A DNA stretch of 64,000 nucleotides, taken from assembly GCF_000002865.3 (NCBI RefSeq), contig NW_001865042.1, positions 784,213-848,212 of the forward strand. Reading direction: 5' to 3'. The notes below the pieces were generated by a model. It worked only from the letters and a program-made list of their open reading frames with translations. It was not told the origin of the DNA and ran no database searches. The translations under genes and the position numbers were made by a program. Below, piece after piece: positions 50,001 through 60,900 of this stretch (the first letter of the stretch is position 1; the number at the start of each line of letters is the position of its first letter). Origin of the DNA: Monosiga brevicollis MX1 (Eukaryota > Opisthokonta > Choanoflagellata > Craspedida > Salpingoecidae).

Positions 50001-50278
50001 CTCTCTCAAGCTCTCTCTCAAGCTCTCTCTCAAGCTCTCTCTCTCTCTGTCCTCTCTCTCTCTCTCTCTCTCTTTTTTTCAAACAAGTTTTTGTTTTCGA
50101 CTCGAACAGGTGTGTGTGAAGGCAGCGGCTCAAATCGCAAAGAGGAGGGCGGCAGGGATATGGAAGCTAGATGCTTGAAAGGCGCAAGAGGCATGGGGCA
50201 ATGACGTGCCTTGGTTCAACTCATGCTCGCTGATTGACGTGTTCAGGGTGCAAACCGTCAAAAAGTTGAACTGACAAG
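49441..50278. promoter_or_regulatory. Divergent spacer of TMA16 and CISD2, mostly microsatellite
   Basis: 838 bases between start codons. The central third is one long pyrimidine repeat on the plus strand (see the repeat entry). Flanks show no coding exon. Confidence 0.55.
49784..50074. repeat. (GT)n-(CTCTGT)n-(CT)n compound microsatellite
   Basis: A GT run (49784-49800) is followed by about 27 units of the hexamer CTCTGT with a few CT slips (49801-49965), then CT runs interrupted by CAAG at regular spacing, to about 50074. On the plus strand it is almost purely pyrimidine plus G at every sixth base. Leu/Ser/Val/Cys-repeat frames across it are artefacts of the repeat. Confidence 0.95.
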
Positions 50279-50757
50279 ATGGACTGTGTCAAGACCTACC
50301 TCACTGCGGAGCTTCCGCTGTATCTGCAAACCCTGCCCATCCCGGATACGCTGGCCGGCTTTGCTGAGCTGAGCACTGAAGAGATGGTGCAAATTGCTCC
50401 CCTCTTTCTTCTTGTCGTCAGCATGGTCCTCATGGTGGTCGTCCACCTCCTGCCCGCCTCTCCTGCCCCGGCCCGAGTCAACACTCAGGTACGAGCTGTC
50501 AAGGGGGCAGATTTGAACTGTACGCCGGTATTGCCCTGATCCGCTCCATGTGCTCAACCCCTCGTCGCTTGTTGACACAGATCAAACTCGACGAGGACAA
50601 GATTGTGGACAAGGTTGCCGTGAAGGACAAGGAGGTCTATCTCTGCCGCTGCTGGAAGTCGAACAAGTTTCCCTTTTGCGACGGCTCGCACAACGCCCAC
50701 AACAAGGCCACCGGTGACAACGTTGGCCCCGTGGCGGTGCGCACGGAGGCCCAATAA
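50279..50757 (+). CDS. CISD2: CDGSH iron-sulfur domain protein, CISD2 type
   Basis: Membrane-anchored 2Fe-2S protein. CISD2 sits in ER and outer mitochondrial membranes and influences calcium handling and autophagy. Two exons, about 128 residues. [20 protein letters not shown] and [16 protein letters not shown] parallel the CISD2-specific LPAYLKRLPVPESITGFARLT-type start, which mitoNEET (CISD1) lacks. One membrane helix follows ([20 protein letters not shown]). After the intron (CAG/GTACGA) comes [18 protein letters not shown]. Then the cluster motif [16 protein letters not shown], with all four ligands (three Cys, one His), and [18 protein letters not shown] before the stop. Confidence 0.97.
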
Positions 50758-51317
50758 GCAAGGATCGTCCCGTGACTCTGACTTTGATATTACGAATAGA
50801 GTTTTGACTGGACCACTTCTCCTCGTCCGTTTCCCCATCTCCGCTTGGGCCGTGCTCTGACCATCCATTGACATGTAAACGAAAGTTGTAGAATTGATCT
50901 GCGACAAAAGCCATGAGACAAAAAAAAGTCAATTTTGACCGCTCAAAAGTGTGCTTCCCAGGGGTCAAGAGCCTGGACAAGAACATCTGGCACAGGCTTG
51001 CTCCTACTACACTTGACGTCGCCTTCTAAACACTGCAGCTCTCATCGAACAAACCAACTTGCGATATGCACATAGATGACTCCCGTCGGCCAGGAGAAAG
51101 GGTCATCACGCTAAAACTCTAAACTCCATTTGCTATGATATGTGGCAACAGTCTGAAGGCAGAACGTCCCACCGATAATGGTAGGCTGGGCGCAAGCGAT
51201 ATGCACGCTCACATAACCTAGTGCCGTGTGAAGCTTGCATCTACCACGTGCACCCAGCAATCGTGTGATGCATTAGATTATTCGAGGCCGGGCAGCGAGG
51301 GCGTGTTCGGGTGAGAA
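50758..51317. other. Convergent spacer between CISD2 and B3GALT6
   Basis: 560 bases between two 3' ends. No coding frame with a conserved motif and no repeat array. Confidence 0.5.
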
Positions 51318-53090
51318 CTACCAGCACTGGCTGACCTTGAGGCGCAGTTCATACATGTCAGCGGGTGACCTTTTGTGGAGCACAATGTACTCGTCCAAGC
51401 AACCACGCGACTGGTGGTGCACGCCCAACAGCCAGCGTCACAATCACAAGACCAGGACAAATGAGCCACTCAGGACTGTGCAAGAAATGCACGCAGACGA
51501 GAGGATGGCATGCCGCCATGCTGCAGTACACTCACCTTCCACTCTGTGTCAAAGCGTTGGTCGTGCCGCCGTGTGATGTTGAGTGGGGACAACCACAAAC
51601 CTACGCTCACATCCTGCAAGAAAACGGATCAATACGAGCTTGACTGACATGCCGAGGGGTAGTATCGACGACTTGAACGTCGTTGTAACCCACCTCGTTG
51701 TTGAATGTGCGGAACTGTGGGCCCATTAGAGCGATAAAAGCCACCAAATCACGCGAAAGGACGTAGCCACCCCCAAGGGCATAGGGAAGATAATGGTCGC
51801 ACAAGTTCCAGTTCTAAACCACACCCAAAGGGATTGAGTGGCGCCGATATCCTCGAACCATGGACTGCGCATCCTGATCTTGGCAGGAAAGCAAAGCTAA
51901 ACTGGGGCAACAACCAAAAAGGGAGCATTTTGAACGTACCATTTCCGCATACTTTCCCGAACGCTTGACGGGAGCGCGCCCATCAAAATAACCCCAATAG
52001 TAGCTGCAGAACACCAAAAGTATGAATGGATAAGTGCAGAGCAACATGGAAAAAAAAAAGGCACCGCTAGCAAGATGAGCAAAAGATTCAGATGATGGCG
52101 ACGGTGCCAGCCTCTCGGAGAAGAGAAAGATGGTGACGATGGTGGCAAGCACAAGAGCCCAACCGGAGGCAGGAACATAATCATACGCACGAAGTAGACT
52201 CTGGGCGTGCGAGTAGCTCATCAATCATTTGCTCTACGCGTAAAAATGTATCGTCGTCGCCCTGAATTGTCCAGATTGTATTCAGCATGGTCACCATTTC
52301 CGTGAGCACCAGCAACAGCCATCATTCAGGCGTGACTTTGCACCAAGTGTACCCAAAAAGTCAAGCTCGAAGGACTTGCCTTGAAAATGTAGCGTGGGCG
52401 TAGGGTGGGATGGCGATCAATCCAAGTCATCGCTGCCAGGACCTTGGCTGTCAATTTACCAAAGCTTTCCGAGATGTCGGGTAAAAGAACGAGATCAGCG
52501 TGCTTCTCGTTCTCGGCTGTCAAGTTGGCGTGCAGCTCTGGACTCAGGCCATGAACGCCAATGAAAAAGCCATATCGATGCCGCCTGCATAAACGCCGCG
52601 GCATGTGAGAGGGACCGTGGAGTGACAGAAGCGCTGTAGAAGAAGGTGGTGCAAGTTGGCGAGTCTAGCAAAAGGTCAATCAAAGTTGTTTGAGCCCTAA
52701 CGTGGTACATACGTGGGAGATTGGTGTTGAGCCCAGCTGACACGCACAGCTTGGCGCTCAGCCAGGTTCGTCGGTGCTGACACCAAAAGTGAGAAGAGCA
52801 CGGTCGGCTCTTCAACCTCCACGTCCTGATGAGTTGGTGTACATCGCACAGTGAGTCGTAATGCATTCATGACTAGCAATATGAAACCATCATGGTGCGC
52901 AGCAGGAGCAGCTGCTGCTGCCGACATCAACTCGGCACCAGCCCCGGCATTGGGACCGGCATCTCACCAGCGGCTTGGCATCAACAACGTATCGGCCTCC
53001 AGGCTCGTCCAAGCAGACAAAGTATAGAATAAACACGCTAGAGGCCAGCATCAGAAGCGCTCCCAACAACTGCGGGTCCCTTCTGATCAT
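51318..53090 (-). CDS. B3GALT6: Beta-1,3-galactosyltransferase, B3GALT6 type (GT31)
   Basis: Golgi type II enzyme. B3GALT6 adds the second galactose of the xylose-galactose-galactose-glucuronic acid linker that attaches glycosaminoglycans to core proteins. Start ATG at 53090: [20 protein letters not shown] with [11 protein letters not shown] is a short basic tail and signal anchor. Next come [20 protein letters not shown] and VRVSWAQ (the GT31 VxSAP...RRxxVRxTW start), [28 protein letters not shown] and [11 protein letters not shown]. The metal-binding DDD is in [40 protein letters not shown] and [20 protein letters not shown] follow. Then [46 protein letters not shown] and VSQCW-stop. [17 protein letters not shown] and SRGC...Y.V.HK are B3GALT6 hallmarks and separate it from other GT31 enzymes. 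Confidence 0.92.
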
Positions 53091-53219
53091 GATGGCCCGT
53101 GTCACAGACAGGAGGCCCAGCCGATCCGGCCCAGGCGTGTCCGTCCTGCCTTCAGCATGGAGAAAAAAAAACGACTCGGTGTGTGTGTCCGTGTGTGTGT
53201 GTGTGTGTGTCTCTCTCTC

Positions 53220-53253
<34 letters not shown>

Positions 53254-53540
53254 GTTTTTCTGACAAATCGGGTTACTTTATCTGACATTTGTTGCTGAAG
53301 CAGCAAGGAGGGGTCGTCACAAGCGGTGGAGCTCTCTCGTCCTTCTGCACGTGAGTAAGTACGCGGTGCCGGTGGTGGCGTGAGGGAAGGAGGGTTGGCG
53401 CCCCTTGAGCACCCGGCGATCGTGGGTGAAGATGTGGGGGGAAGCGGGGGGTTCTGAAGGCTTGGATGTATGGACTGGTTTGTGTCAAAGCTTATTCTCG
53501 CCCGTGGCGTTGGGATAGAAACAAGCCGATCAATCGGATC
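53091..53540. promoter_or_regulatory. Bidirectional spacer with GT/CT microsatellite
   Basis: 450 bases between the divergent starts of B3GALT6 and the TMEM65-like gene. It contains an A-run, a GT run and a CT run between 53161 and 53250. No coding exon seen. Confidence 0.55.
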
Positions 53541-55490
53541 ATGTGGCGACGTCTGGCAGTGGCGAGTCGGCCAATTGGCCGATCGCGGCCATGTCTGGTC
53601 CGTGCCGTGGCTGAGCAGCGTCGCAGCTCACATGCCACCCAACAAGCCTACTTTCGCCAAGTATGCTGGCCCCGACTGCTGCCAAATCACCGTGCTTTTC
53701 TTTCCTTTTTTTTTTTTTTTTCTGCCAGGGGGCATAGCACAAGAGCAAGCGCACGCGCAAGCTAAAGGAAGGCGGAAGAAGCAGGAGAGAGACGCAGAGA
53801 GTGGCCTGTTTGCTGTGGTTTTTTTTTTTTGCCTTTTAAAGCCGCAGGCATGGGTGCATAGCGCGCTGACTGCCTCACCTTTTGATTTTTGCTCGACGTG
53901 TACATTCAGTCTTCCCGAAGCTCGCCAAGCGAGGGATCTTTAGACCAAGTTGCACAGCACGTGGCAGCTGCAGATGCAAAGGCTATCCAACACTGGTTGC
54001 GCACCTGCGACACGGCCACCCGCAACAAGCTGGCTCAAGGCTTGGTCAGCCTGCTGGACGAAGCAGATCGCAAATCGATAGACGGCATTTTTCACACGAT
54101 TGACAAGAACAAGGATGGCGTCATCAGTGCCAGGTCCGTTCTGCCGGTGGCTATGCGGGGCCAGACTGAGCCTGGCACTGCCTCTCTGCACAGCTCACCA
54201 TGGCTTGTTCACACGCATGTGGTTAGTGAGTTTACAGAGTGGTACGCTCACAAGACAGCTTCCATCGTGTCAGATCCACCTACCCGGCGTCAGGTAGGCG
54301 CCGCGCTTGATTCGCGTCTGCTAGTCATGTCACGTGTCCGCACGAGAACGACGCGCCAGTGGCAGCAACCACCTGCACGTGTTCTATGAGTGGTCTCATC
54401 TGTGCCTGCTTCTTAGCTATGGTACGTGGGACTGGCCCAGATGGTCCCAATGATTGGTTTCGGCTTTTGTGATAACTTTATCATGATCGCAGCTGGTGAG
54501 TAGCCCTGCCCCCCCGCACACACAGCACCAACCCTTGGCAAGAAGACCTGCAGACTAGGCGACATGCCGCCTAGTCTGTATACACCTGCTTCTTCTCAAA
54601 TAATGCATTGAATACCAACAGGAGAGAGCATCGATGCTAGTATTGGAAGTACCTTCCACATCTCGACGATGGTACATGCTGAAGACATGCTCGCGCAGCC
54701 AGCTTTGCAGCCTTTTCGCCTGGCCTCAACTAACCAGCTTGCCCTGTCTAGGCGGCGGCTGGCTTGGGCAACTTGATCTCAGATGTCGTCGGCCTCGGTC
54801 TAAGCAACACCATTGAGGTATGGCATTGTCTCTGTACTTTTACGCCTGTTGCGCTGCGCCTCACGGCCTGTTCCTCGCCTGTACCTCAGCGTTTCTCCCA
54901 TCGCCTGGGCATTCCGGACCCCGAGCTGAGCGACAACCAGCGTGAACACAAGCACACGCGCTGGACCTCGTCCATTTTTAGCATGTTGGGCATCATCCTG
55001 GGCTGTCTCTTGGGCATGGTGCCCCTGCTGCTCTTTGATGAAGATAAGAAGGTATCACACAATCGCCGATTCCTGCTCCGATTTCACAGCCACACTTTGA
55101 TGGGTTGGCAGCAAGTTTGCAGCGACTAGCCAATGGTGAATAGCCATTCAAGACTGACACCATCTCGCGCGACGCATGCTTGCTTCTTTATTCTGCCTTC
55201 TACTAGGAGGCCAAGAAACTGTTTAACGAACTTGGAGGAGAAAGTAAGGGCTACCTGACCATCAATGACATTCGCAAGGTCACCCGAGAACTCAACATCA
55301 CCGTCACTGAGGTTGGTGACGTTGCTTGTCGAATGCCATCTGTCCGCACAACGTGCCTCAAGTGAAACCCTCCTCCTGTGTTGCCGTGCAGGAGGAGCTT
55401 GAACGACTCTTGCGCAACAACGATGTGAATCATGATAGCAAGATTCAATTTGAAGAGTTTTACGCCATTCTTCTACGTCTACGCCAATAG
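53541..55490 (+). CDS. Mitochondrial TMEM65-domain protein flanked by EF-hands
   Basis: Start ATG at 53541: MWRRLAVASRPIGRSRPCLV and RAVAEQRRSSH, an Arg/Ala/Ser-rich, acid-poor start typical of a mitochondrial presequence. After an intron comes DAKAIQHWLRTCDTATRNKL, then a canonical EF-hand loop DKNKDGVISASE completed across a splice junction. EFTEWYAHK follows. The TMEM65 domain is LWYVGLAQMVPMIGFGFCDN, FIMIAAGESIDASIGSTFHI, STMAAAGLGNLISDVVGLGL, SNTIERFSHRLGIPDPELS and SSIFSMLGIILGCLLGMVPL, LLFDEDKK. It matches human TMEM65 (GFGFLDNAIMIVAG, ISTMAAAALGNLVSDLAGLG, LGMFPLIFF). The C-terminus has a divergent loop (LGGESKGYLTINDIRK) and a second canonical loop, DVNHDSKIQFEE, ending LRLRQ-stop. 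TMEM65 is an inner-membrane protein implicated in mitochondrial sodium-dependent calcium efflux. Human TMEM65 has no EF-hands. Confidence 0.88.
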
Positions 55491-55927
55491 TCTCGACGGG
55501 AAGCATTGCTACTCATCCCGCTTCTCTCAATCTGCCCTTTCCCCTCTCATCTGCCGTGCTCAAGCAAGCGCGAGTACGCAACCGTGGCCTGAGGCCAGCA
55601 TGAAGCATGAAGCATGATCAGCGCAGGTTCGAGGGCCAGTGATGGCCGAGCCATATGGAGAGCCATGAGGCTGCCTGATGAAGTGAGCTGTGCCCACCCG
55701 CTCCGGACATGACTCAAATCGAAATGACATTGTGAGAAATTCAACTTTATCGTGGTTTAATTTTCACTCACACAACCACAGTGACACGGACAAGCGATGT
55801 GCAAACTGTTCGCAAGCCACGAGAGACGCGGCGTGGCATTTGAAACAGAGTGGCATCATCAAGTCACACACATGGAAAACGCAGCACCACACAGGACAGC
55901 ACGCTCCGGGGCTGGCACACCAGTTCC
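55491..55927. other. Convergent spacer before the PARP
   Basis: 437 bases between two 3' ends. No gene or array seen. Confidence 0.5.
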
Positions 55928-56695
55928 TCACGCTGAAACATTGTCCTTGCTTCGCACCAAAACGAGGTATCTCAGGCGAATGCGCGTTGAGTCAAAGACA
56001 ATGTATTCCGAGTGGTGCAGGGTGGCATCGCTGTTGGCCACGTGCTCCAAGGGCCCCATCGCCAAGCGAGCGCCATCCCAAGTCGCAATGGCCTATACCA
56101 ACGAACAAGGATGACGTCGGGAGATGAGCCAAAAATAATAAATGAGCATGCCCCATGGCATGCGTAGACGCGAGGCAGCACGCAGCGTGTGACAACAGAA
56201 CATGGCGGAATCATGTACCCACCTTGCTAGGGCGGGTTTGGCCCACACCCTGGATCGAATTGCACCCGCCTTGCGGTGGCTCCGATTGCACACTTGTGCG
56301 CTGCTCCACAGTTCCCAATGCCACCTGTCAAGAAGCAGGTTTGATAATCAGGATTCATAGACAGCTCATCCACTTACTTCATTGGCCAAAGCTCATGGCT
56401 CAACCACAACAACGTATCATAATAATAAAATAAAAAAAGAAAGAAAAAAAGACGAGTAGAAGAGACAGCCACACCTCGGCAAGAAACAGGCAGGCGTGCT
56501 TGCTTGCTGGTGACGAGCCGTGAGCAAAAGAAGTGTAACCAAAGCTCTTGGTCCAAACATCGGCAAAGTACACGCCTTTGCCGAAGGCATGGCCAGTGGT
56601 GAACGCTGAAGGTGGTGCACAACGCAGGCCTATACCATCGCGACCAAGGAGCAATGAGACACGGACATCAGACAACAGGTCATCAAGGGAATGGG

Positions 56696-56742
<47 letters not shown>

Positions 56743-57924
56743 GTACCTTCCACTAGGATACCCGGGACGTTTACCGAGTTGGTGCCGTGCCAGAGCAGGC
56801 TGCGCGCCGATTGTGCATGAGGAGCAAAAGCCTCATCTTCGCCGCGACGATTGATGGCAAAGACAGCACACGGCTCCACATCCTGCTGTCCTGGAATGGA
56901 TTCGAAATGGGCCAATACGGCCTTGAAGGTATCCGTGGCCCGGTCCAGGGGCTCGATGCTGCAGCCCGTCAAGGCCAGAGCCGTCTCATAGGGTTTGGCC
57001 TGAGTCGACTGCGTGAGGTGCCGAGTAACGAGCAGCACGTCGGCAGCCCGGTTCTGAACATGCACACGGTTGAGCATATCAACAATGCCGCGCACGGCGG
57101 CATCGTCCTTAATCTTGAGCTTGTTGCCATAGCTGTGTCGGCCCGAGGGCGTGCTGAAGGGAACCTTGAGGTAGAGATCGTTCGTGAGCTCCAACACCTT
57201 GTTGTTCTGCGCAGAGATGGCGTTCATGTCGGGGACGGGCAAGCGCTGCAAGTCAGCCACCTTGGCCAAGACCTTGGAGATCTCTTCGAGAATGGCCAGG
57301 GCCTCCTGCACCTGCTTGCGCGGTGCCACACCACCAAAGGGTAGCTCAAACCCGCTGGCATCGTCCACAAGGCTATGCTGTAGCACCTCATAGTCCAGAA
57401 TACACTGCAGCAACAGGGTCAGGCGCGCGTCCATAACCTTGGCAGTCGGGGCCTTGTACTGGTCGAACCGAGTCAAAGCCAATGTCGCCCGTTGCCGATC
57501 GGCCAGAGACGACGAGTCGAGTCGCTGCAACATGTATTTGCCCTTGACGTGCTGGAACTGATGACGCTCTGCCCAATTATTGCCTGTCTTGCTGCGAAAG
57601 ATCTATGCCACGACCATGACCACAAGGCACCCTCATGAATACCAACATCGGGCTTGAAGCCTCTGCATTGTGATGCGCGCGCGCGCGTGCACGGCATACC
57701 TTTTCAAACTCCTTGCAGGCCTCTTCCTCTGACGGAAAGGGCGTGCGTTGGAATTGACCATCATCGCCGATTCGGCCCCAACGTGTCCAAAGAATGTACA
57801 ACTCCTAGACCACCAGCGTCAAAGCAATCCCCGTGAGCAAGTCGTCGGCCCTCGCTTCAAGGCCGAGCAAGACAGTGTCTTGCATGAATGAATGAATTGA
57901 GACCAACGAGTGCAACAAACAACC

Positions 57925-57955
<31 letters not shown>

Positions 57956-60900
57956 AGAAGAAGAAGAAGAAGAAGAAGAAGAAGAAGAAGAAGAAGAAGA
58001 AGAAGAAGAAGAAGAAGAAGAAGAGAGAGAGCCCCACAAAAGGCACAGATCTCCCGTAGTCCTGTACGCCCCCGCCGCCCAAACTCGTCAAGTGGAGAAA
58101 AGAACCAACCTGGACCGTGTTGTGGATAACCTGCATCCGGTAAAAGTCGTTGCGCCCCATCCATCCATAGGCTACGTCAGTAATGGTCAGCTTGACGTCG
58201 TAAAACTCGCCATCTTCACCGTGCACCAGCTGTCCCAAGTCCTGGAGCTGGGAGAGGGGATCCACCTCGTGTTTCGCCCCAAGCTCGGGCTCCGTGCCCT
58301 CGAGTGCCATCAGAGCCTCGTCCGACTTGATGGTCAGGTTTGGATCCGTACTGGGTGGGCCTGGACGCGCCTCAACCACCCGCTCCGGCGTCGATGCCGG
58401 TGCTGTGCAGGATACGCCCATCTGCTGCAAGCGATCCAAGGTCCACGCATCTGCGCGCTGGCCCACGGCCGAAAGGAAGAGCGGCTCCTTCAGCGACACG
58501 TCATGAGCCATGAGCCATTCAATCAGCGGCACCACGTCGGTGCACCCAAAGCCGTTCACCTCTGCCGGAAGGATCACGTCGGCCAAGCTGCGCTTTTCAT
58601 AAACCAGGCTGAGCGGCAAAGGATGTCCGCAGGCCTCGGCCAGCTGGCGCACGACCTGCACGCCAGTCAGACCCACCTTGGGGTCAGCCACCAGAGCCCA
58701 GAACACCGGCTGGTCACGCTCGGCGCAGATATCGTACGACATGTGGCGCTGCAGCAGCTGTACCAAGACTGAGAAGACGGGGCTGTGTTTTTGCCCCGAG
58801 CTCCACGCCTGAACGTCGTTACCCGCCTGTGTCAGCTCATGGGTCACATCAAAGGGCTTGCGTGTGGCGATCTGCGCCGCAGCCGTCAGAACGCGGGTAA
58901 AAGGGGGCAGGCGCATCACAGCCTGGTCCTCGGGTGCCGCTTCGGGATCGACAAAAACATCGGTGCTCGGCACTTGGGCCCAGGAGTCAATGTCAACGTC
59001 GGCCGATGCTGAGAGCAGGAGGCACAGCACGTGGGGTTGGATGCGACGGTTCTTGAAAACGTGCATGAGAGCGTCACAGCCATCGGTGTCACGCAAGGTC
59101 AGGTCGAGGCCTTGCGACACGCAAAGCTGCACGTAATCGGCGTGCTGGCGATAGCAGGCCAAGTGCAGAGTGGTTTGCCCGTGCGCATTGCAGGCATCCA
59201 GGCTATAGCCGTACTTGGCCAAAAGGGTTTGCAACAGCAGCAAGGACTTGTTGGTGGCCCCCGTGGCGCCCACAAGAATGGCAGCCAGTGAGTTACCAGC
59301 CTCATCCTGCAGGTTGACGACCTTGGTGGGGTCGCTTTTGCGAATGAGCGCCGACGCCAGCTCAAAAGAGTTGGCGCGGACGGCGTCCTTGAACGCAGAG
59401 ACGATGTCCAAACCACGCTGCATGAGAATGTAAGCCAATCCCTTGTAACCCTTGCGCGCCACCAGGGAAAAGTTGCCCTCGGCCACCTTGGTCACCTCAT
59501 AGTGCTTGGCGACAAAGCAAGCCTTGTCAGCCTGGCTACCACCGGCGCTCGCGTGGTCATCATTGTCACCGTCGTCATCCGCCTCGTCCCCGCTGCCATC
59601 GGCATCATCGGCTGATCCGGAGACGTCGCGCTCCGTCACGGTGCGATAAGTCGCGGTTGCGTGCTTGGCATCAATCAGGTCGATGACAAAGGTGGCAAAG
59701 TCTGAGTGACCAGCAATGAGCGCGAGCTGGAAGCAGGTGTTGCCGTCCTGATCCATGATGGATGCATCGCTGCCGTGGGCCAACATGTACTTGGCCGTCA
59801 CTAGGCTGCCATCTTGCGCGGCGTAGTGCAGGGGCGTGCGACCCCAGGCGTCGCGCGCGCCCATGCCCTCATGCATGAGAGGAACCAGATCGCTGATGAT
59901 GTCAATCGGGTCGCGGCGGTCACGCGAGGTGAGCTCCATCACGGGACCCTGCAGGGGGTTGCGCACAAAGCAATAGTGCAGGGCATTGCGGCCCTGTGAG
60001 TCCTGCTGCAGAACATTTGCGCCAGCCTGTATGAGTTGACTCGCCAGCTCAAAATCATCGTAGGTCTTAAAAGCAGCGGTGGCCACGGCCAGGTGCAAAG
60101 GCGTGCAACCCATGGTGCCTGGCGCATCAATAGCCACCTTGGCCTCCAACAGAGCAACGGCCATGTCTGCGCGGCCAGCACGAGCAGCCACGTGCAAGGG
60201 GGTCTCGCCACGCTCTGTAGCGGCACTGAGATCTGGGCAGCTTTGAACCAACGCATTCCACACACGGACGTCCTTGGCTTGGATGGCAGCGGTCCACACG
60301 GAATGACGGAAAACGTTGAGTGCTTGCCAGACGGCAGCCGGTGTTGCTCGACCCACACTCGCCACAATGGCCAGCCGCTCCGCAAAGCTGGCGTCAACGG
60401 CATGGGCCACGGCACATACCACGGCCAGATGCAGGGGCGTATAGCGCATCGTGGCAGTCACGGCCTCGGTGGCAGAGGCGTCGTGAGCAAGCAGCAGCTC
60501 CACGATGCCTGGATCACCGTGAAAGACGGCATAGTGCAAGGGGGTCTGATGGTAGCGGTCGGGCAACAGCGTGCTCGTTCCAGCTTTCAACATCAAGCGA
60601 ACGGCGGTCTCAGAGCGCGTCACGCACGCCAGATGCAGGCTTGCAGCACCACCGTGCTTCACCAAGTGCTCGTCGGGCACCCGAAAGTTGAGCGACGAGC
60701 GCAGTAGAGCCAAGTGGGGCTCAAACGCTGGGTCCTTGAGCATGAGCGGATGATGAATACGCTTGACAATCTTGCAAACAAAAGCGCGGAGCTCTTCGCG
60801 CGACAAGGGCATCAGCTCACCCGTCAGTGCATGGCGAAGGTCCTTCAAGGCTACGGGGGCTTGGGTCTGGCTTCGAGTCCAATAGGGCAGACGATCATAC

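Noticed and set aside
57925-57953. A29 tract as the poly-A tail of a retrocopy or LINE/SINE
   Set aside because: It is followed by AAG units rather than unique sequence, and I saw no element body or target-site duplication around it.
57857-58200. Frames reading poly-Glu, poly-Ser and poly-Phe near the WGR exon
   Set aside because: They translate the A29-(AAG)n intron repeat. The conserved WGR residues resume cleanly after the splice acceptor.
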